A stretch of 64,000 bases of DNA from Clitopilus passeckerianus (GCA_944990035.1 CALYLX010000068.1:58129-122128), one strand, 5' to 3'. Numbered from the stretch's first letter, positions 1 through 12,814 are shown. Numbers and translations are program-made. Notes: generated by a model not told the origin, from the sequence alone.

Positions 1-3000
1 GACAATTTCCAGGAATGCGGGATTGGCAGACTCTGCATCTGGCCGATTCCCGCCAAAGGACGATATTCACACCTTTCGTATTCAGTGAAGGGCACTTCAC
101 ACACCCCAAACCAACCCCTGGCGGATCAGTCTGCCTGTCCAACAGATCTTGAACTGCACGAGCACATCAGTTTTGGTTCCCTCCGTAGCGGTGGAAGTTT
201 GCAATGGCTTAATATTGCCAGGGAGAGTAGGGCGAGAACACTTTCTTTCTCAAGGTCGGAAGTGCGATCTCTTCTGTTGACTGCTGCGCTCCAAGTCGGC
301 CCAGTCACTGAGGCTGGCCTAGATTGGCACACGATACTCAATGACCCAAATTTTGCAGGCCCTTTCCTCAATGAGATCAGGGCGCTTGTCATGAGCATCG
401 CAGAAAATTGGGCCCACAATATCACACTGGAAACAGTGGTCATCCTCATCATTCGGCTTCTTGCATCCTCTCACTCAGGGCATACCGAGATTGTTTACCA
501 AGCCGTCAATATTCTTCAATTGGCAAGAGATATTGCGTTCAAATGGATGCATGAGCTCATCGATGCGCTGTCCACTCGATCGGTTGGAGAGAGTTCCACG
601 GAAAATACTACAGCTGCCAAGCAACGTATCTGTGCTATTGCTGCTATATGTCGATCCACATACAATGTAGAGCCCCGCCAGCTAGCCCTTCTCTTCCAAA
701 ACCCGAATGACGTGAAGATCTTCATAGAATCGCTGATTCGACTCCATGACTATACTCCTCCTGGGACCCCTCTTGACAGCCTATCCCCTCTTCTAGCAAG
801 GGATGCACGCTTGGCCCTCGCCATGGCGGAACAGCACCTCCATTTCGTGGATCATCATCAGTGCGCTCTGAACGAGGCAGTACGTTCCATATGGAGTGCC
901 TATACCCCTGGTTGCATCGGCTGGACAACCTTACCAGTTCCAAACAGCTGTTGGGTGTCAACGACCACCTCGGATGACTTTTCCGGCAGACCATCCCAAG
1001 TCCACCTCAATCTGCTAACAGGCTCTCTATTGATTGATGGCAAACCATTAGGACGTCTACCTCTCTCCATTGTCCAGCACCCAACCTATACTAGGCTGCT
1101 AGACCAGGTGAGAAGTCTAATTGAGCCCAATATGATTTCAGGCGTCCTAAGTCCTTTTGATAGCAAACCCTTGACATAATTCCGTCGAACCTCCGAGGCA
1201 TGGATTTTGCCACTCGTGATCCAATGTCTGAAGGCGGTTTTCACGTAAGTCCAGGTCGTATTCACCTTGAGTCTCTGGTAATCACCTCGCTTACTCCCTA
1301 AGCTCCATTTCAAACTCACGGGCAATGATCTTTTGCTAAAGGCCACCAGAGACACAGAAATAGTAGAGCTTATACCGCACACTGTTTTCCAAGCAAGCAC
1401 CACTAGATCTCAACCCGATTTACCCATCTCATTCATCGAAAATCATTGCCACTGGCTACGCTGTTTACCAGACGGCTCTTCATTCGTGGAATTCCGCCCA
1501 CTACGCTGTCGTTGGGAGTCGTCGGTCAACAACTGGCGACTGAAACTTTCAACTCATAGGGTCTCAGGATCTGTGCTTCAGCATGGGGTTGACTCCACAG
1601 AACGCCTAGTCGACCTTTTCAGCAGGACTTTTGCAATGATATCCCGCCGCCTAACAGGCCTTGAAAACCGGTCGGGGTGCATTCACGTTATCTCACTGTC
1701 GTCGCAAAACTCTCCACTCATTGCAGAGTTGCCGAGATTCAAACTCACATTTTCCTTGGACGACAACGAGCTCCGATCCAACAATCTGAAAGATATGGTA
1801 ATAGATCATGACCAAAATATTGGCACACTCTACGGGTTACACAACCAGCTAGTCCTCAAACCCTTCAGCTCTACGCAAGAGCCTACAGCGCAATCACGCT
1901 GTGTTCTCATTCCATACGGCCAGTTGGTTTTCAAAGAAGATGGGAACCATGTAGCTGTTCATGTTGAGACAGAGAAGGTATGCTCTCATTCAGATGGATG
2001 ATTATCAATGTCTCAATATTACTAGGTAGCCACTGTTCCCCATTTCCGATACAATATCAACGCAGATCTACGTACTCTGGCCAGCACGACTTTACTCAGC
2101 GAATTTTATCGGATCTACCTTCACGCGTTAACTTCACACCCTCTAGTCGATCCATTATTCGGGCATACTGGGACGGAGGAGGCGTTAAAATCACTTCGTT
2201 CAGCCAGATGCAAATCATTCCAAACCCTCACCAATGAAGAGCAAACCATGCTTCTCCATATATCCGAGCTGCACACCGGCCGGGCATGGTATCCAGAAAA
2301 TTTGCGAGTGATGCAAACCGTGACTTGGAAGGAGGTTGGATCGCTTTCTCAACATTGGAGTTATCCCGTACTAGTCGACTCTATCCTAAGGTTCAATGAA
2401 GAACTCTCGATCTTTGATCCGAACCCTCCAGAGGCAACGCCCGATTTTCTTTCGAAGAACGGCCACCTCGCCTGCCGGGTCTCATCACATCACTATTACC
2501 TATACCCTTCCGATGATTATGGCGTGGACTTTTCTGAATTCCAAGATTATTTCTATCTTCCTGCGCAAGGATCAACATCAACCACTCAAGTGCTGCGGGC
2601 CAATTACATGGCGCTGCTGGTTCAAGAATGGCCGAGAGGCTTGACTACAGCCCCAAACATCTGGGATCGCCTTCGGACTGCTAGCGCATCCAGCCCTATT
2701 CTTGACATCTCCAAAGACTTCACATTGACGTACAGCAAAGATCTGCTCAACGTTGATCTGGCCAAAATCTGGCTACCCATCTATCGTAGTTGCATCGGTG
2801 CACCAGATTGTAGCCACCTGCAGGCACAATTGGCGTTTACGCTACCCGCCATGGCGTATCGGAACGACGAAGCGCAACTCATATCAACTTTCCTTGCCTT
2901 TGCGACGGTACCAGAGCTTCGCAACGTCCTACCTCCCAATTGGGACCGTTTCGACCTGACCCATGGAATGCGACCGTCGCTTGACCCATTGACAAGTATG

Positions 3001-6000
3001 GTCAACGGCTTTGCCATAGATGTTGACTGTGCCTCAGATGGCCTGCACATCAGGGATTCGGAGACCCCATATTCGTTCAGACTACGCCGTGAACGAGAGC
3101 ATGAACGAAGATGCCGGGAAGAGTCACAATCCATTGCTCGGCACCTTGAATGGGGATGGAAACAAGGCCCGTGCGCAAGTCGGAGCAAACCACGTTTTTC
3201 AGGCATTTCATTTACTTTAATCGAGCGGACTTATCTCTTGGAGAAGCAACTGGAAGACAAGTTCCATAATTGGCACAAGAACATGCACTTCGAGGCGCAC
3301 ATCCAAACTGTTCAATCTGCTCTGAACAACTGCAAACCAGGACTCCCGCACATCAACACTTATCAATCCAGGCCGTTCTCCGTCAATCTGACACCCAGAG
3401 TGCTCGGACCCAGGGTTCGACCTTGGGCGAACCTGCTTGAGATAGCTATGCAGAGAGCTATCGACGCAGACACCCTCTCAGGCTTGAAACCCCTTCCCCG
3501 CCTTCTTACCCCAGTCACTGGCACTGCACCTTTCCCAGCTGAGGTTAGGCCGTCTCTTGAACACATGGACCAGTCATTGCAGTTAGATGCACTCCTGAAT
3601 TACTTTACGGAACATCAAGATCCCCTCCGTTCGGCGTACGGACACGCATTGCAGTGCAGCAAGGAGAGCATGATCAAAACTGAGCAGGCTTCCTTCGATC
3701 ACCCACTCCTCCTGAGTGAAGCTGATCTGACCGGCTACGTTGAACGCTGCGCCAGACATCATTCGGTGGCACTTCGAGCCATTTGCCAGGCCTTATCACA
3801 CTTCACAGATTCGGAAGAATTTCAGCATCTTGGCTCCCTTTGGCCACGCGTGACAACAAGGGCACTACTGGAGACATTTCTGCGGATCGATCCTAATGTC
3901 CCCAGTTCAATTCACTGGGTTATGGCTCTGAGGGGCTTTGCCGAAAGCTTGTTATTTTTGCAACGGGCAAAGCGTCTCCTTCTTTTCTGGAAGACAGCGC
4001 GGTGGAACGAATTTGCGAGAGAACTTGCCAGTGCTCCTTCTACAAAGAGACAGGACCCTGTTTGGATTGTAGTCCAGGTAAGATATTCGGAACAGACTTG
4101 AAACACCCATAATAGACTAATTCTATTCCTCAATGAAATAGATCGAAGGAGATTTTCTTGCGAGACCAGTACAACTCCGAGTTGCCGATGAAATGATGAA
4201 ACCCACCAGCAACGAGAATACGGCCATTCAACTCAACATGGGTGAAGGAAAATCATCTGTGATTGTTCCATTGATCGCCTGTAGCCTTGCTGATGGCCAG
4301 AGGCTCGCTCGCGTAGTAGTCCTCAAACCCCTCGCAAAGTCCATGTTCTCCCTGCTTGTCCATCGGCTCTCTGGGCTTGCCAATCGGCGAGTCTTTTACC
4401 TACCGTTCTCAAGAGACATAAAAATGGATGATGCCCAAGCGGATAAATTGTTTCACCTTTTCAAACTTTGCCTCAGGGAGCAGGGCATCCTGGTTGCGCA
4501 GCCTGAGCATGTCCTTTCTTTCAAATTGATGGGCATTGACCTTGCATGCATGGCCGCAGACGAGACGAACCATCGTACAGCAAGCAACATGCTTTTCACT
4601 CAGCGCTGGTTGTCCGAACGCTGCCGAGACATCTTGGACGAGAGCGATGAAATCCTCAACGTCAAATACCAATTGATATATACCAGTGGGCGCCAGAAAC
4701 CACTTGAAAACCATCCTTATAGGTGGTTAGTCATTCAGGAGGTCTTACAGTGTGTCAAAGAATGTGCTCGACGTTTCAACCATCAACGACACAACAGCCT
4801 TGAAGTAGAGGCCACTGATAGCTGCGTATTTCCTATCATTCGGGTGCTGGATGGTGGAATGGGAGAGGCACTTGCCACGGAGGTTGCGCGGTCCCTCATC
4901 AACTCAGAAAGGTTCCGGCTTCTAACAGCCACCACTCGCGAGCTGGGTCTTTCCTACATCACAAAGCAACAGCATCACCCGGACCAGCGCCGTGTTCTCC
5001 AAGATCAACTTACCCCAGATCTTTGGCAGACCATGCTCCTCTTTAGAGGTCTCTTCGCATGCGGTATCTTGCAATTTGCATTGCAGGAGAAACGCTGGCG
5101 CGTCAACTATGGCCTTGACCCGAGACGCACATTGCTTGCTGTCCCATACCGCGCAAAGGACGTTCCAGCTCTGCGCGCAGATTTTGGGCACCCTGACGTC
5201 GCCGTCATCCTCACCTGCTTCAGCTACTATTATGGTGGCCTCAAAGCTGATCAGGTCTCAGTTTGCTTCCAATTGCTCATGAAGCTAGATAACCCTGATC
5301 AGGAATACGATGTAAGTGAAATCGAACTTGATCCCTATAAACCAACCTCATTCGAAATTCTATCTCTGCAGCTATGGGTAGCCAATAACGCTGATGTCCC
5401 ACCCGCTTTACGCGAACTCATCGGGGTCAATACGGATGATCCTGATCAACAAAGACGACTTTACAAGTGTTTCGGAAGGAATCAAGCCACCATCGACTTC
5501 TACCTATCACGCGTTGTTTTTCCAAGGGAGGCCAAACAATTCCCAAAGAAGCTATCTACTTCCGCTTGGGACCTTGCTGAATCAAAATCTCATCCTACGA
5601 CTGGATTTAGCGGGACCAACGACAACCAAGACCTACTTCCTCTCTCTATCAAGCAGCAAGACCCCGTGGATCAAGGTGGAACAAACGCACGGGTGCTCGA
5701 ATGTCTTCTTCGGCCGGAGAACGACCATTACATCGTGATCCGGGGCAGCGATACGCAGATTCTATCCAGTCAAGACTATATGGAGAATATCATGCGGCAG
5801 GCCCAACCCGTACGTGTCCTCCTCGACGTCGGTGCCCAGATGTTGGATAAAGATAGCAATGAAATTGCCCGAGCCTGGCTGGGTATGGCTGCCGATCTGG
5901 AGGCAGTTGTTTTCTTCGATAAAGATGATCAACTTGTGGTCATGACACGCGATCATCATGTCGAAAGCTTCCAACTCTCTTACTATTCACAGAAGTTGGA

Positions 6001-7446
6001 TTGTTGTGCCATATACCTGGACGATGCGCATACCAGAGGTACAGACCTTAAGCTCCCCGATAATTACAGAGCGGCTGTTACACTCGGGCCCAAGTTAACG
6101 AAGGATCGATTGGTTCAAGGTAAGCCCCTGGAGATGAACATCGCATGTGGAGTCTTACTCCAGCTACAGGTTGCATGAGAATGCGAAAACTCGGCTTGGG
6201 ACAGTCCGTTGCGTTCTTCGCACCCCCTGAAGTCGACAATCTCGTTCGCAAGCTAGCGGGCAAGGATGGTACAGATGACGTCCATGCGATCGATGTCCTG
6301 AGATGGGCGATGGACGAAACGTGTACTTCCATTAGGCATGGCCTCCCTCATTGGGCACAGCAAGGCCTGGATTACAAGAAACGCAGCAGTGCATGGGAGG
6401 AGTTCCTGCGTCAATTCCCTACTGCTCGAAGATCGCTGGCCACACTCGAGTCCCTCCAGACGCTTCGGAATGAATGGGAAGATGCGGATGCGCGCACGCT
6501 GTTGGAGATGTATGGTTCGGATGGTGCCATTGGTGTCTCCCATCCAGCATTCGATGATGACGAACTCAGGAAACATCTCCATTCCCTTGGGTTCCATAGC
6601 CTAACGGATGTAAGCGTCGACGAGGAACAAGAACGAGAAGTCAGCCATGAGGCGGAACAGGAACGCGAAGTCGAACGACCCCCTCCGGCAAAACCAGCCA
6701 AGCATTCCCTTCATGCTGACGTCAAGTTCCTTGCCAAACATGGCATAATGGCAGCTGGTTCCCTGGCTTTCCTCTCCATTTTTTCCACATTAGCACACCT
6801 CGATTCAAACCCACCCCGTCCTCGTCAGCTTGCCTGGTCACCCGATCTTTGGGCGACAATGGACTTTTCTACGACTGTCGTTGGTTCAATGTCAGATGCA
6901 ACGGAATACCAACGGCCTGTCCATTGGTTGCTGACGATGAAGCATAGCCCAGCCATCATCGCTCTTAGCCCGTACGAGGTAGAGGCTCTCCTTCCCATCA
7001 TTAAGAAGAGTAAGGCGGTCCATCTGCACATGTACGCCCCTCGTGTCAACCCAGCTATGAAGTCCTTCGAGGACTTGAAGTCATTCGCGATTCCTGCCTT
7101 GTCGAGCACCTGGTCACCTCCTTCGCCCTCCAATATGACTCAGATCAATCTATGGGCCGGCCAGCTGTGTTTCCTGGACCTCGGGACCTATAATCGTTCG
7201 CGCATGGTACTAGGAATTGTTGGAGATGTCCCTGAAGAGGATGCCGAACGGTGGGAGAGCGATGGGTTCGTTCTACCCGAACACAGGAAGGAACCAATGG
7301 GAGCCGTTTGCTCGTTCAAGTCGAGTCCCCTTGCGTTCTTGAGAGAGGTTATTGGGTTGCGCCAGAAAGGGAAGTCGTACCAGACGACTCATATAGGCAA
7401 GGTTCTAGACCACCGATCTCTAAGGGAAAAGGATTTTTCATCCTGA
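1..7446 (+). CDS. Giant DUF3638/DUF3645 P-loop protein, 5' end outside the window
   Basis: The reading frame is open from base 1, so the N-terminus lies to the left. Six visible exons (1-1107, 1164-1244, 1303-1977, 2026-4077, 4142-6119, 6170-7446) join in phase and give 2389 residues. A Walker A-like NMGEGKSS stands near visible residues 1338-1345, followed by an acidic DESDE motif and later a YLDDAHTRGTDLKLP segment resembling a helicase-type C-terminal motif. This is the layout of the fungal DUF3638-DUF3645 family (often with N-terminal DUF6606), proteins of about 3000 residues. Automated annotation often calls them ubiquitinyl hydrolase, but I know of no firm proof of that activity and see no thiol-protease signature here. 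An ATP-dependent role is inferred from the P-loop only. The coding part is intact throughout and stops at TGA 7444-7446. Two false stop-bearing stretches are explained by introns of 56 and 58 bp at 1108-1163 and 1245-1302. Confidence 0.88.
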
Positions 7447-7735
7447 GGTTGGTGGTTGAACTCTTGTACAACTTTCACTCTGACTTTGTGTTCGTTAGCT
7501 CAGCAAATGGAGGCTTTTCGTCCATAACTAGTGTTCAATGCATGTAGACTGATCTTTCGTATCTCCGTATTATTTTTCAGTATAACGCGAAATTGCTTCA
7601 ATATACCATATCTCTTTAACCCGTTGACCACACGGTCGTAGATTGACAGAAATTTCGAGCTGAATCCACTGAATCAACATAGCCGCGCAGCCGCATCCAG
7701 GATTCTGAATATGGAAGCTATCCCCGTGCAATGTT

Positions 7736-9972
7736 ATGCCACCTAGTCCAGCATACAACTGGTTCTGCGCCGTGTACTCGGCTTCTAACATCCTCTCTCA
7801 TGCTGCTCGTTACAGAGCCTCTCAAGTTGCACCAAGAGCTGTGAAGAGTCGATGGACCCCGCCACAAACCGGAAAACGCAACCCACTCATTCTTGGAGAA
7901 ACCGGCTCAGATGTGTCAAACACTTCCAATGCCACCGAAAAGTACGGTTATGCGCCCATCGAAAGCAAGATAGACGTCGTGGTTGAGCCCGAGATTGAAC
8001 CATTTGAAAGAGCTGAAGAGTCGATGAATGATGAACCGGGTGTCGAGAGCCTCAGTGTGAAGGGGGAAAGCGAAGCTCTGCTGGCGGTGGAACCGACAGT
8101 CATCGAGGCTGAGTCACCCTTGCAGGTGAGTTCACATAGGCTCTTGGTTTTTTGAAGGATATTAACTTGCTAATGCGTCTCAGGATATCCCGATGGACCC
8201 AGTACAACTCCCTTCCTACCCTGTACGCAACCTTCAATCCTCAAAGGTCCCATCTTCCAGGTTAGGCCGCCTGTTCCACTATGGAGGTATTGTCTGATTC
8301 GAATGTGCTAAAGGTCGTTTCTAAATGCTCTCACAAGGCCTGGCTGCCTCACTCGGATATGGGGCAGCATCTGAACTGCTGCGTCGGACAGGCGACTCGT
8401 CTGGGATCTCCCAATCTTCTGTACTCATGACCGAGGCGAACATCAAGCGACTTGTCTCCAAACTTTCACAGATGAGAGGCGCAGCGTTGAAACTTGGGCA
8501 GTTCTTGAGCATTCAAGGTGTACTATCTCAATAAATATTCCCGTCTCGGGCCTGGATTAACGCTTTGCACTCCTAGACACGCATGTTTTACCCAAAGAGG
8601 TCGACCAGATCTTCCGAAGGGTGCAGGATAGCGCTCATTACATGCCAGACTGGCAAATGGAGGTCCGCCGCATTATACCCTTTACTTATCGTTCATGCTC
8701 ATCTGGCCCTGTAGCAAGTGATGTCTGCGTCCTTTGGTCCCAACTGGGCCGAGAACTTCTCGTCTTTCGACCGCATCCCATTTGCAGCAGCATCCATTGG
8801 CCAAGTCCACTCAGGCGTCCTCACTACAGAAGCTTCACCAACCGGCAAGCCTGAACCCGTCGCAATCAAAATCCAGTTCCCCAACATTGCAAATTCAATC
8901 AACAGCGACTTGGGATATATCAAGATTCTTCTTACGGCCGGGCAACTTCTTCCAAAGGGGCTATTTTTGGACCGAACCATTAACGTATGGCATTTTGCAT
9001 CTTATCACGAAGCAGCGGACTAAAGTGCTCTCCAGGTCATGAAGGACGAGCTGGCCGACGAATGTAAATATAATCGGGAGGCCTCCTTTCTACGTCTCTT
9101 TGGCTCTTCCTCCCATCTCGGTAAGGACCCGCGCTACAAAGTGCCATGGGTTTGGGAGAAGAGCACGGACAGCGTATTGATCATGGAACGAGTTGAAGGG
9201 ACAAGTGTAGGTGATGCAGACCTCAATGGGTTGAGTCAAGAGGATCGAAATGATGTGGGTACTTGCAGCATGTTGGATATCCCAATCTAACAGCAAATAC
9301 CCTCCAGATTGCCGCCTGGGTGTTGGAACTGTGTTTGAAGGAGCTGTTCGAGTTTAGGGCCATGCAGACAGATCCTAACTGGTCCAATTTCCTTTGGAAT
9401 ACTTCAACACGACAGGTGGGTGTACCTCCCTGCGCCACCTGCGTCGATATAACTAATCGATATCCCGAACTAGGTTGAACTCGTCGACTTCGGAGCAACA
9501 AGAGAATACACCACAGAGTTCATGGATAACTGGTTCAGACTACTCCAAGCCGCAGCACATGAGGACCGCGAAGGGTGCATTGAATGGAGTTTGAAATTAG
9601 GCTATCTTACCGGAGAAGAGAACGAGGTTGGTGTCGCCTTCCTTCAGCCACCACATCATTCATTAATCACACCTCTAGATCATGGTCGACGCTCATGTTC
9701 GTTCAATGGTGCTGCTCGCAACACCATTCCGAGAATCGACCCAGCAGCCTTTCTACTTTGGCCCAGGTTCCAAATGGACGGATGTCACCACAGAAATTCG
9801 TTCCCACATTCCTGTCATGCTGCAGCATAGGTTGACTCCTCCACCCAGAGAGACCTATAGCTTGAACAGGAAGCTCAGTGGTGCTTTCCTGCTTGCCTCC
9901 CGTTTGGGCGCGACTATGAACACCAAAGAGATTTGGGACAAGGTCATCTCAAAGTACCAAATATCCTCTTAA
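7736..9972 (+). CDS. COQ8: COQ8/ABC1 (UbiB family) atypical kinase of ubiquinone biosynthesis
   Basis: Nine exons (7736-8125, 8184-8286, 8338-8517, 8577-8662, 8715-8984, 9036-9254, 9308-9415, 9474-9626, 9679-9972) sum to 600 codons plus stop. The family hallmarks are all present: KxGQ (KLGQFLSIQ, about residue 217), the alanine-rich AAAS nucleotide loop (AAASIGQVH, about 275), the QTDPNWSNF metal-binding segment (about 437) and VDFG (about 454). UbiB proteins are matrix-facing mitochondrial ATPases or kinases that support the coenzyme Q synthesis complex. The first 50 residues are rich in Arg, Ala and Ser with few acids, as in a mitochondrial presequence. An acidic, poorly conserved stretch (residues about 65-130) follows before the conserved core. 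Introns are 51-59 bp; the one at 8663-8714 uses the weak donor GTCCGC. The start is the first ATG that opens this frame; an ATG at 7710 hits a stop after 11 codons. Confidence 0.93.
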
Positions 9973-10256
9973 ATTCAAATGAGACGATGGACAACATAAT
10001 CCCCACTTAGATCACTATACTGTACGGTCGTTGTAATCTAATTATTGCACCCTCTATATTCCTGGTCAAGGCTGAACAACGGGTATGGGGACGAACAAGT
10101 GTGAATCAATTAATCAGGTGTTGAGACCAGTCAGATGCATGCTACAAATTGTACAAATGCAGGAAGAAGATTGAGTAACTGATGAGAGTTAGTTAGGGGT
10201 AGTGACAGTGATAAATTCCTCTAATCGAAAGCGTCGAAAGCATCTATCCAGCAGCT

Positions 10257-11167
10257 CTAGTTCGACTTTTTGGTGCCTTTGGCTCGCTCTTCTGCGCGCT
10301 TGGCGTAGATTTTGTCGGTAAAAGGACTGAAAAACCAAATGAGTATCTGGGGCCGCAACAGGGACGGAATGTACATACCCCTCATAGCGCAGAGCGATAA
10401 TGTAGACGATGTAGACATAGACCGTTATCAGGAGGCCAGCAGGACGTTCGTACCTTCAAGACCACATTCATTAGAATTTTTCTGAAATTGAAAGGGTAAT
10501 GGCTTACCAGAGAGCACCAGCAGCAAAGCACATGGTGCTACCGACGTACATAGGATCTCTGAGAACGTTGAAGGGAAATCTATACGGGATAAGCATCATC
10601 AGTGAAGACCACCCAGGAAGGAGTGAGAAGATGCACTTACCCCTCAACTCGTGCGTCCATCAGAATTCCGAAGTAGTCGCCCAAGAAAGTACCAGTAATG
10701 CCTAATGCCCACGTCGAGGTCAACACAAAGATCTGACCGAGAGCACCAAGTGCCAATGGGACAACCGTAGCCAAAGGCTCCGGTAGGATGGCTTGACGTG
10801 GTTGCTCCTCCAAAGCGCGGTGGTATCTAAACGGAATGGTAAGAATGAATACAGGAATAAAATCCACCGATACTTGCAGAGAATCTCGTAGGATACCGAA
10901 GGAGAAAATCATCACCGCAAGGAAATAGCATCCATTGTACACACTTCCTCCAAAGATTCGTGTTATAGTTTTGTTTCTATATTCTATGAATGAGGTCAGT
11001 GTCAATATATATCCAGGAAGCCCCAGGTGACCGGGCCAGCGCCAATCCTTACCATTCCGAGCTACAATATTCCAAGCGAGGGGATTGAACGTTATTGCAA
11101 GCAGAGATACGAGAAAACTCGTCTTGGAGAAGTCTACATAGTCTAGGATGTTGAAGAGAACAGACAT
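10257..11167 (-). CDS. OPI3: OPI3-type phospholipid N-methyltransferase (phosphatidylcholine synthesis)
   Basis: Exons on the minus strand are 11053-11167, 10878-10983, 10641-10826, 10508-10579, 10379-10453 and 10257-10326, summing to 207 codons plus stop, the usual length for this family. The enzyme methylates phosphatidyl-monomethyl- and dimethylethanolamine with S-adenosylmethionine in the ER membrane. Diagnostic segments are FNPLAWNIVARN at the N-terminus, the GTFLGDYFGILMDARVEG loop, FPFNVLRDPMYVGST and YEGPFTDKIY near the C-terminus, between four hydrophobic helices. The basic tail ends in KGTKKSN, compatible with ER retention. The ATG at 11167 is the first in frame; the upstream open stretch begins with TTG. 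Two introns are stopless multiples of three: 10984-11052 (69 bp) and 10827-10877 (51 bp). The latter is a GC-AG intron (donor GCAAGT). Its removal gives the family sequence ILRDSLYHRALE, whereas the nearest GT donor breaks the frame. Confidence 0.92.
10827..10877 (-). other. GC-AG intron of the OPI3 gene, in frame and without stop
   Basis: The donor reads CTCT|GCAAGT and the acceptor TTTAG|ATACC on the minus strand. It is 51 bp long, so splicing or retention both keep the frame; retention would insert 17 residues. The spliced product matches the family motif LRDxxYxxALE. Using the GT four bases downstream (47 bp) would shift the frame. Confidence 0.75.
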
Positions 11168-11501
11168 CGCGAAGAAACCGGTCGTGGACGCGTCGTGAAA
11201 GTTGGAACGCTTCACTGGCAATGTGCTGGCCTTTTACACTGACACTGTTACGTAAGAACCCTTGAACGTGTGAGGGCTGCAATTGCGAAACCTCGAAAAA
11301 CGCCATAGGAAGTATGGAAGGAGGACATGTACAATACATGCAATGCCCAGTCCATGATGGTGCGGTCAATTATGCTAGTATACAACAAGGGTATGCAACA
11401 GTAAGGTTGCGTCGATACATAAAATCCGAAAGCTTGATATACCTAGCAATCAAAGTAGCAAAACAGCGATAATAACATGAAGGCGGAAACAAAGTTAGGT
11501 C

Positions 11502-12582
11502 TCATAGACGCTTGAGGGCCTTCTTCCGCTTCTCAGCGTTTGTAGCCGCAGCTCCTGTCGCCGCCCGTTTAACTGCCTTGGGTGCAGACGTAGTTGTTGC
11601 AGGCGTCAAGACAGGTGACTTTAGGGAACTGACGTTCGAATCAGCTGTACCGAGTGGGGCAGGTGATGCATGGCGTTCCTTGGCTACCGCCTCTTTGTCA
11701 CCACAGCCAGAAGATTTGGCGGACGAAGTTGCAACTTTAGGTCCAATAGGAAGATTGAATGCCGAAGTTGGCCCACTAGATGATAATGGTGGTGAACGCA
11801 GAACGGGGTTAACAGCAGGTGTCGCTGATGATGACGCTGGGGTAGATGAGGATGATGCTGAAGGTGCAGACTCTTGGGATGACGGCGATGCCGATGGAGT
11901 CTCAAACTCAACTGGTCGTGTTCTAGGGGTCGCATGTACACTCGTTATGAGTTTTGCCCGGCTACAGTAGCTGGAGTAATCTTCCAGAAGCAGCTTGCCG
12001 GCTTCTTCATCGAGGGCAGATTCTGGGTTGGGATAGATGAGGAGGCACTTGACGGTTACGAGAATATGTTCGATTCCGTATGTTGACTTCCAATCCTTCT
12101 TTAAAGTGTTGACGCAAATCTCCCCTGCACTAGAAACGTTCGGGTGAAAGATTTTGGTAGCGAACCAACCTGCGAGGATGGATCAACTTGAGAGGTTCGG
12201 AATAGAAAATGTCAATAACGTACATTTGGGAGGTGCTGCAGGGAACTCTTCCGTGAACTTGAACTTGACTCTGAAGTAACCACCAGCATACGGAGTGCCC
12301 TCTATATTCAGAATGACGTCCGGTCAGTTTGTTTCATAGAACTTCAGGAGAACGCGTAAGACGCGCGTTATAGAACTAGGAGCTGACCTGGGCCTTGTAT
12401 TATTCCGGTTACGTCCAGCATATCTTCCTCATTAGTCTGGATCCTAATGCCCTCGGGTGGGTTCTTCTTGAGCTCGGTAAGCTCACGCATGATGCGGCGG
12501 ATGGCTGTGGCACTAGCAGGCTGTTCAGGCGAAGATTCCGTTCAGTTCGGTATCTTAGGGTTCTGCAAATAGTCCTTACCAT
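11502..12582 (-). CDS. UBE2S: UBE2S-type E2 ubiquitin-conjugating enzyme with C-terminal Leu-Arg tail
   Basis: Exons 12580-12582, 12388-12520, 12224-12301 and 11502-12169 give 293 residues. The catalytic core contains the E2 landmarks [34 protein letters not shown] and the active-site region [12 protein letters not shown] with Cys near residue 90. The [17 protein letters not shown] helix is characteristic of UBE2S. After the core come about 130 low-complexity Ser/Ala/Pro/Thr residues, then a basic C-terminus ending KRKKALKRL. Human UBE2S also ends in a basic Leu-Arg tail, which docks on the APC/C; the enzyme elongates Lys11-linked chains there. That function is inferred from similarity. Exon 1 coding sequence is only the ATG, followed directly by GTAAGG; the frame just upstream has a TAA, so no longer N-terminus is possible by that route. 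An alternative start would be the internal Met of [12 protein letters not shown]. Confidence 0.87.
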
Positions 12583-12814
12583 GTTGTCAATGGATCGTTA
12601 GGAGTTGGTTCGTTGAGACAATGCCTCCGAGTCGAAGTTCAACTTTCGCGTGCAAGAGCGGAGCTTGAAAACTCTTCTTCAAGGTTCACGTGACATGACT
12701 TCAGAGAGAACGGACCGAGATCCGCTGTACCGCCACATCCAAGCGGATTAACAGACTCCATCCCTGACTGGTCGTCTCAACTTGAACGACTGTGAAACTT
12801 GAGGGAACCAAAAG
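12583..12814. promoter_or_regulatory. Short divergent promoter between UBE2S-type gene and SDR
   Basis: Only 232 bp separate the start codons of the two divergently transcribed genes, so they probably share a promoter. No clear TATA box is visible. Confidence 0.45.

Noticed and set aside
11512..11970. Plus-strand open frame of 152 codons
   Set aside because: It is antisense to the low-complexity tail of the UBE2S-type gene, which has E2 motifs and proper splice sites on the minus strand.
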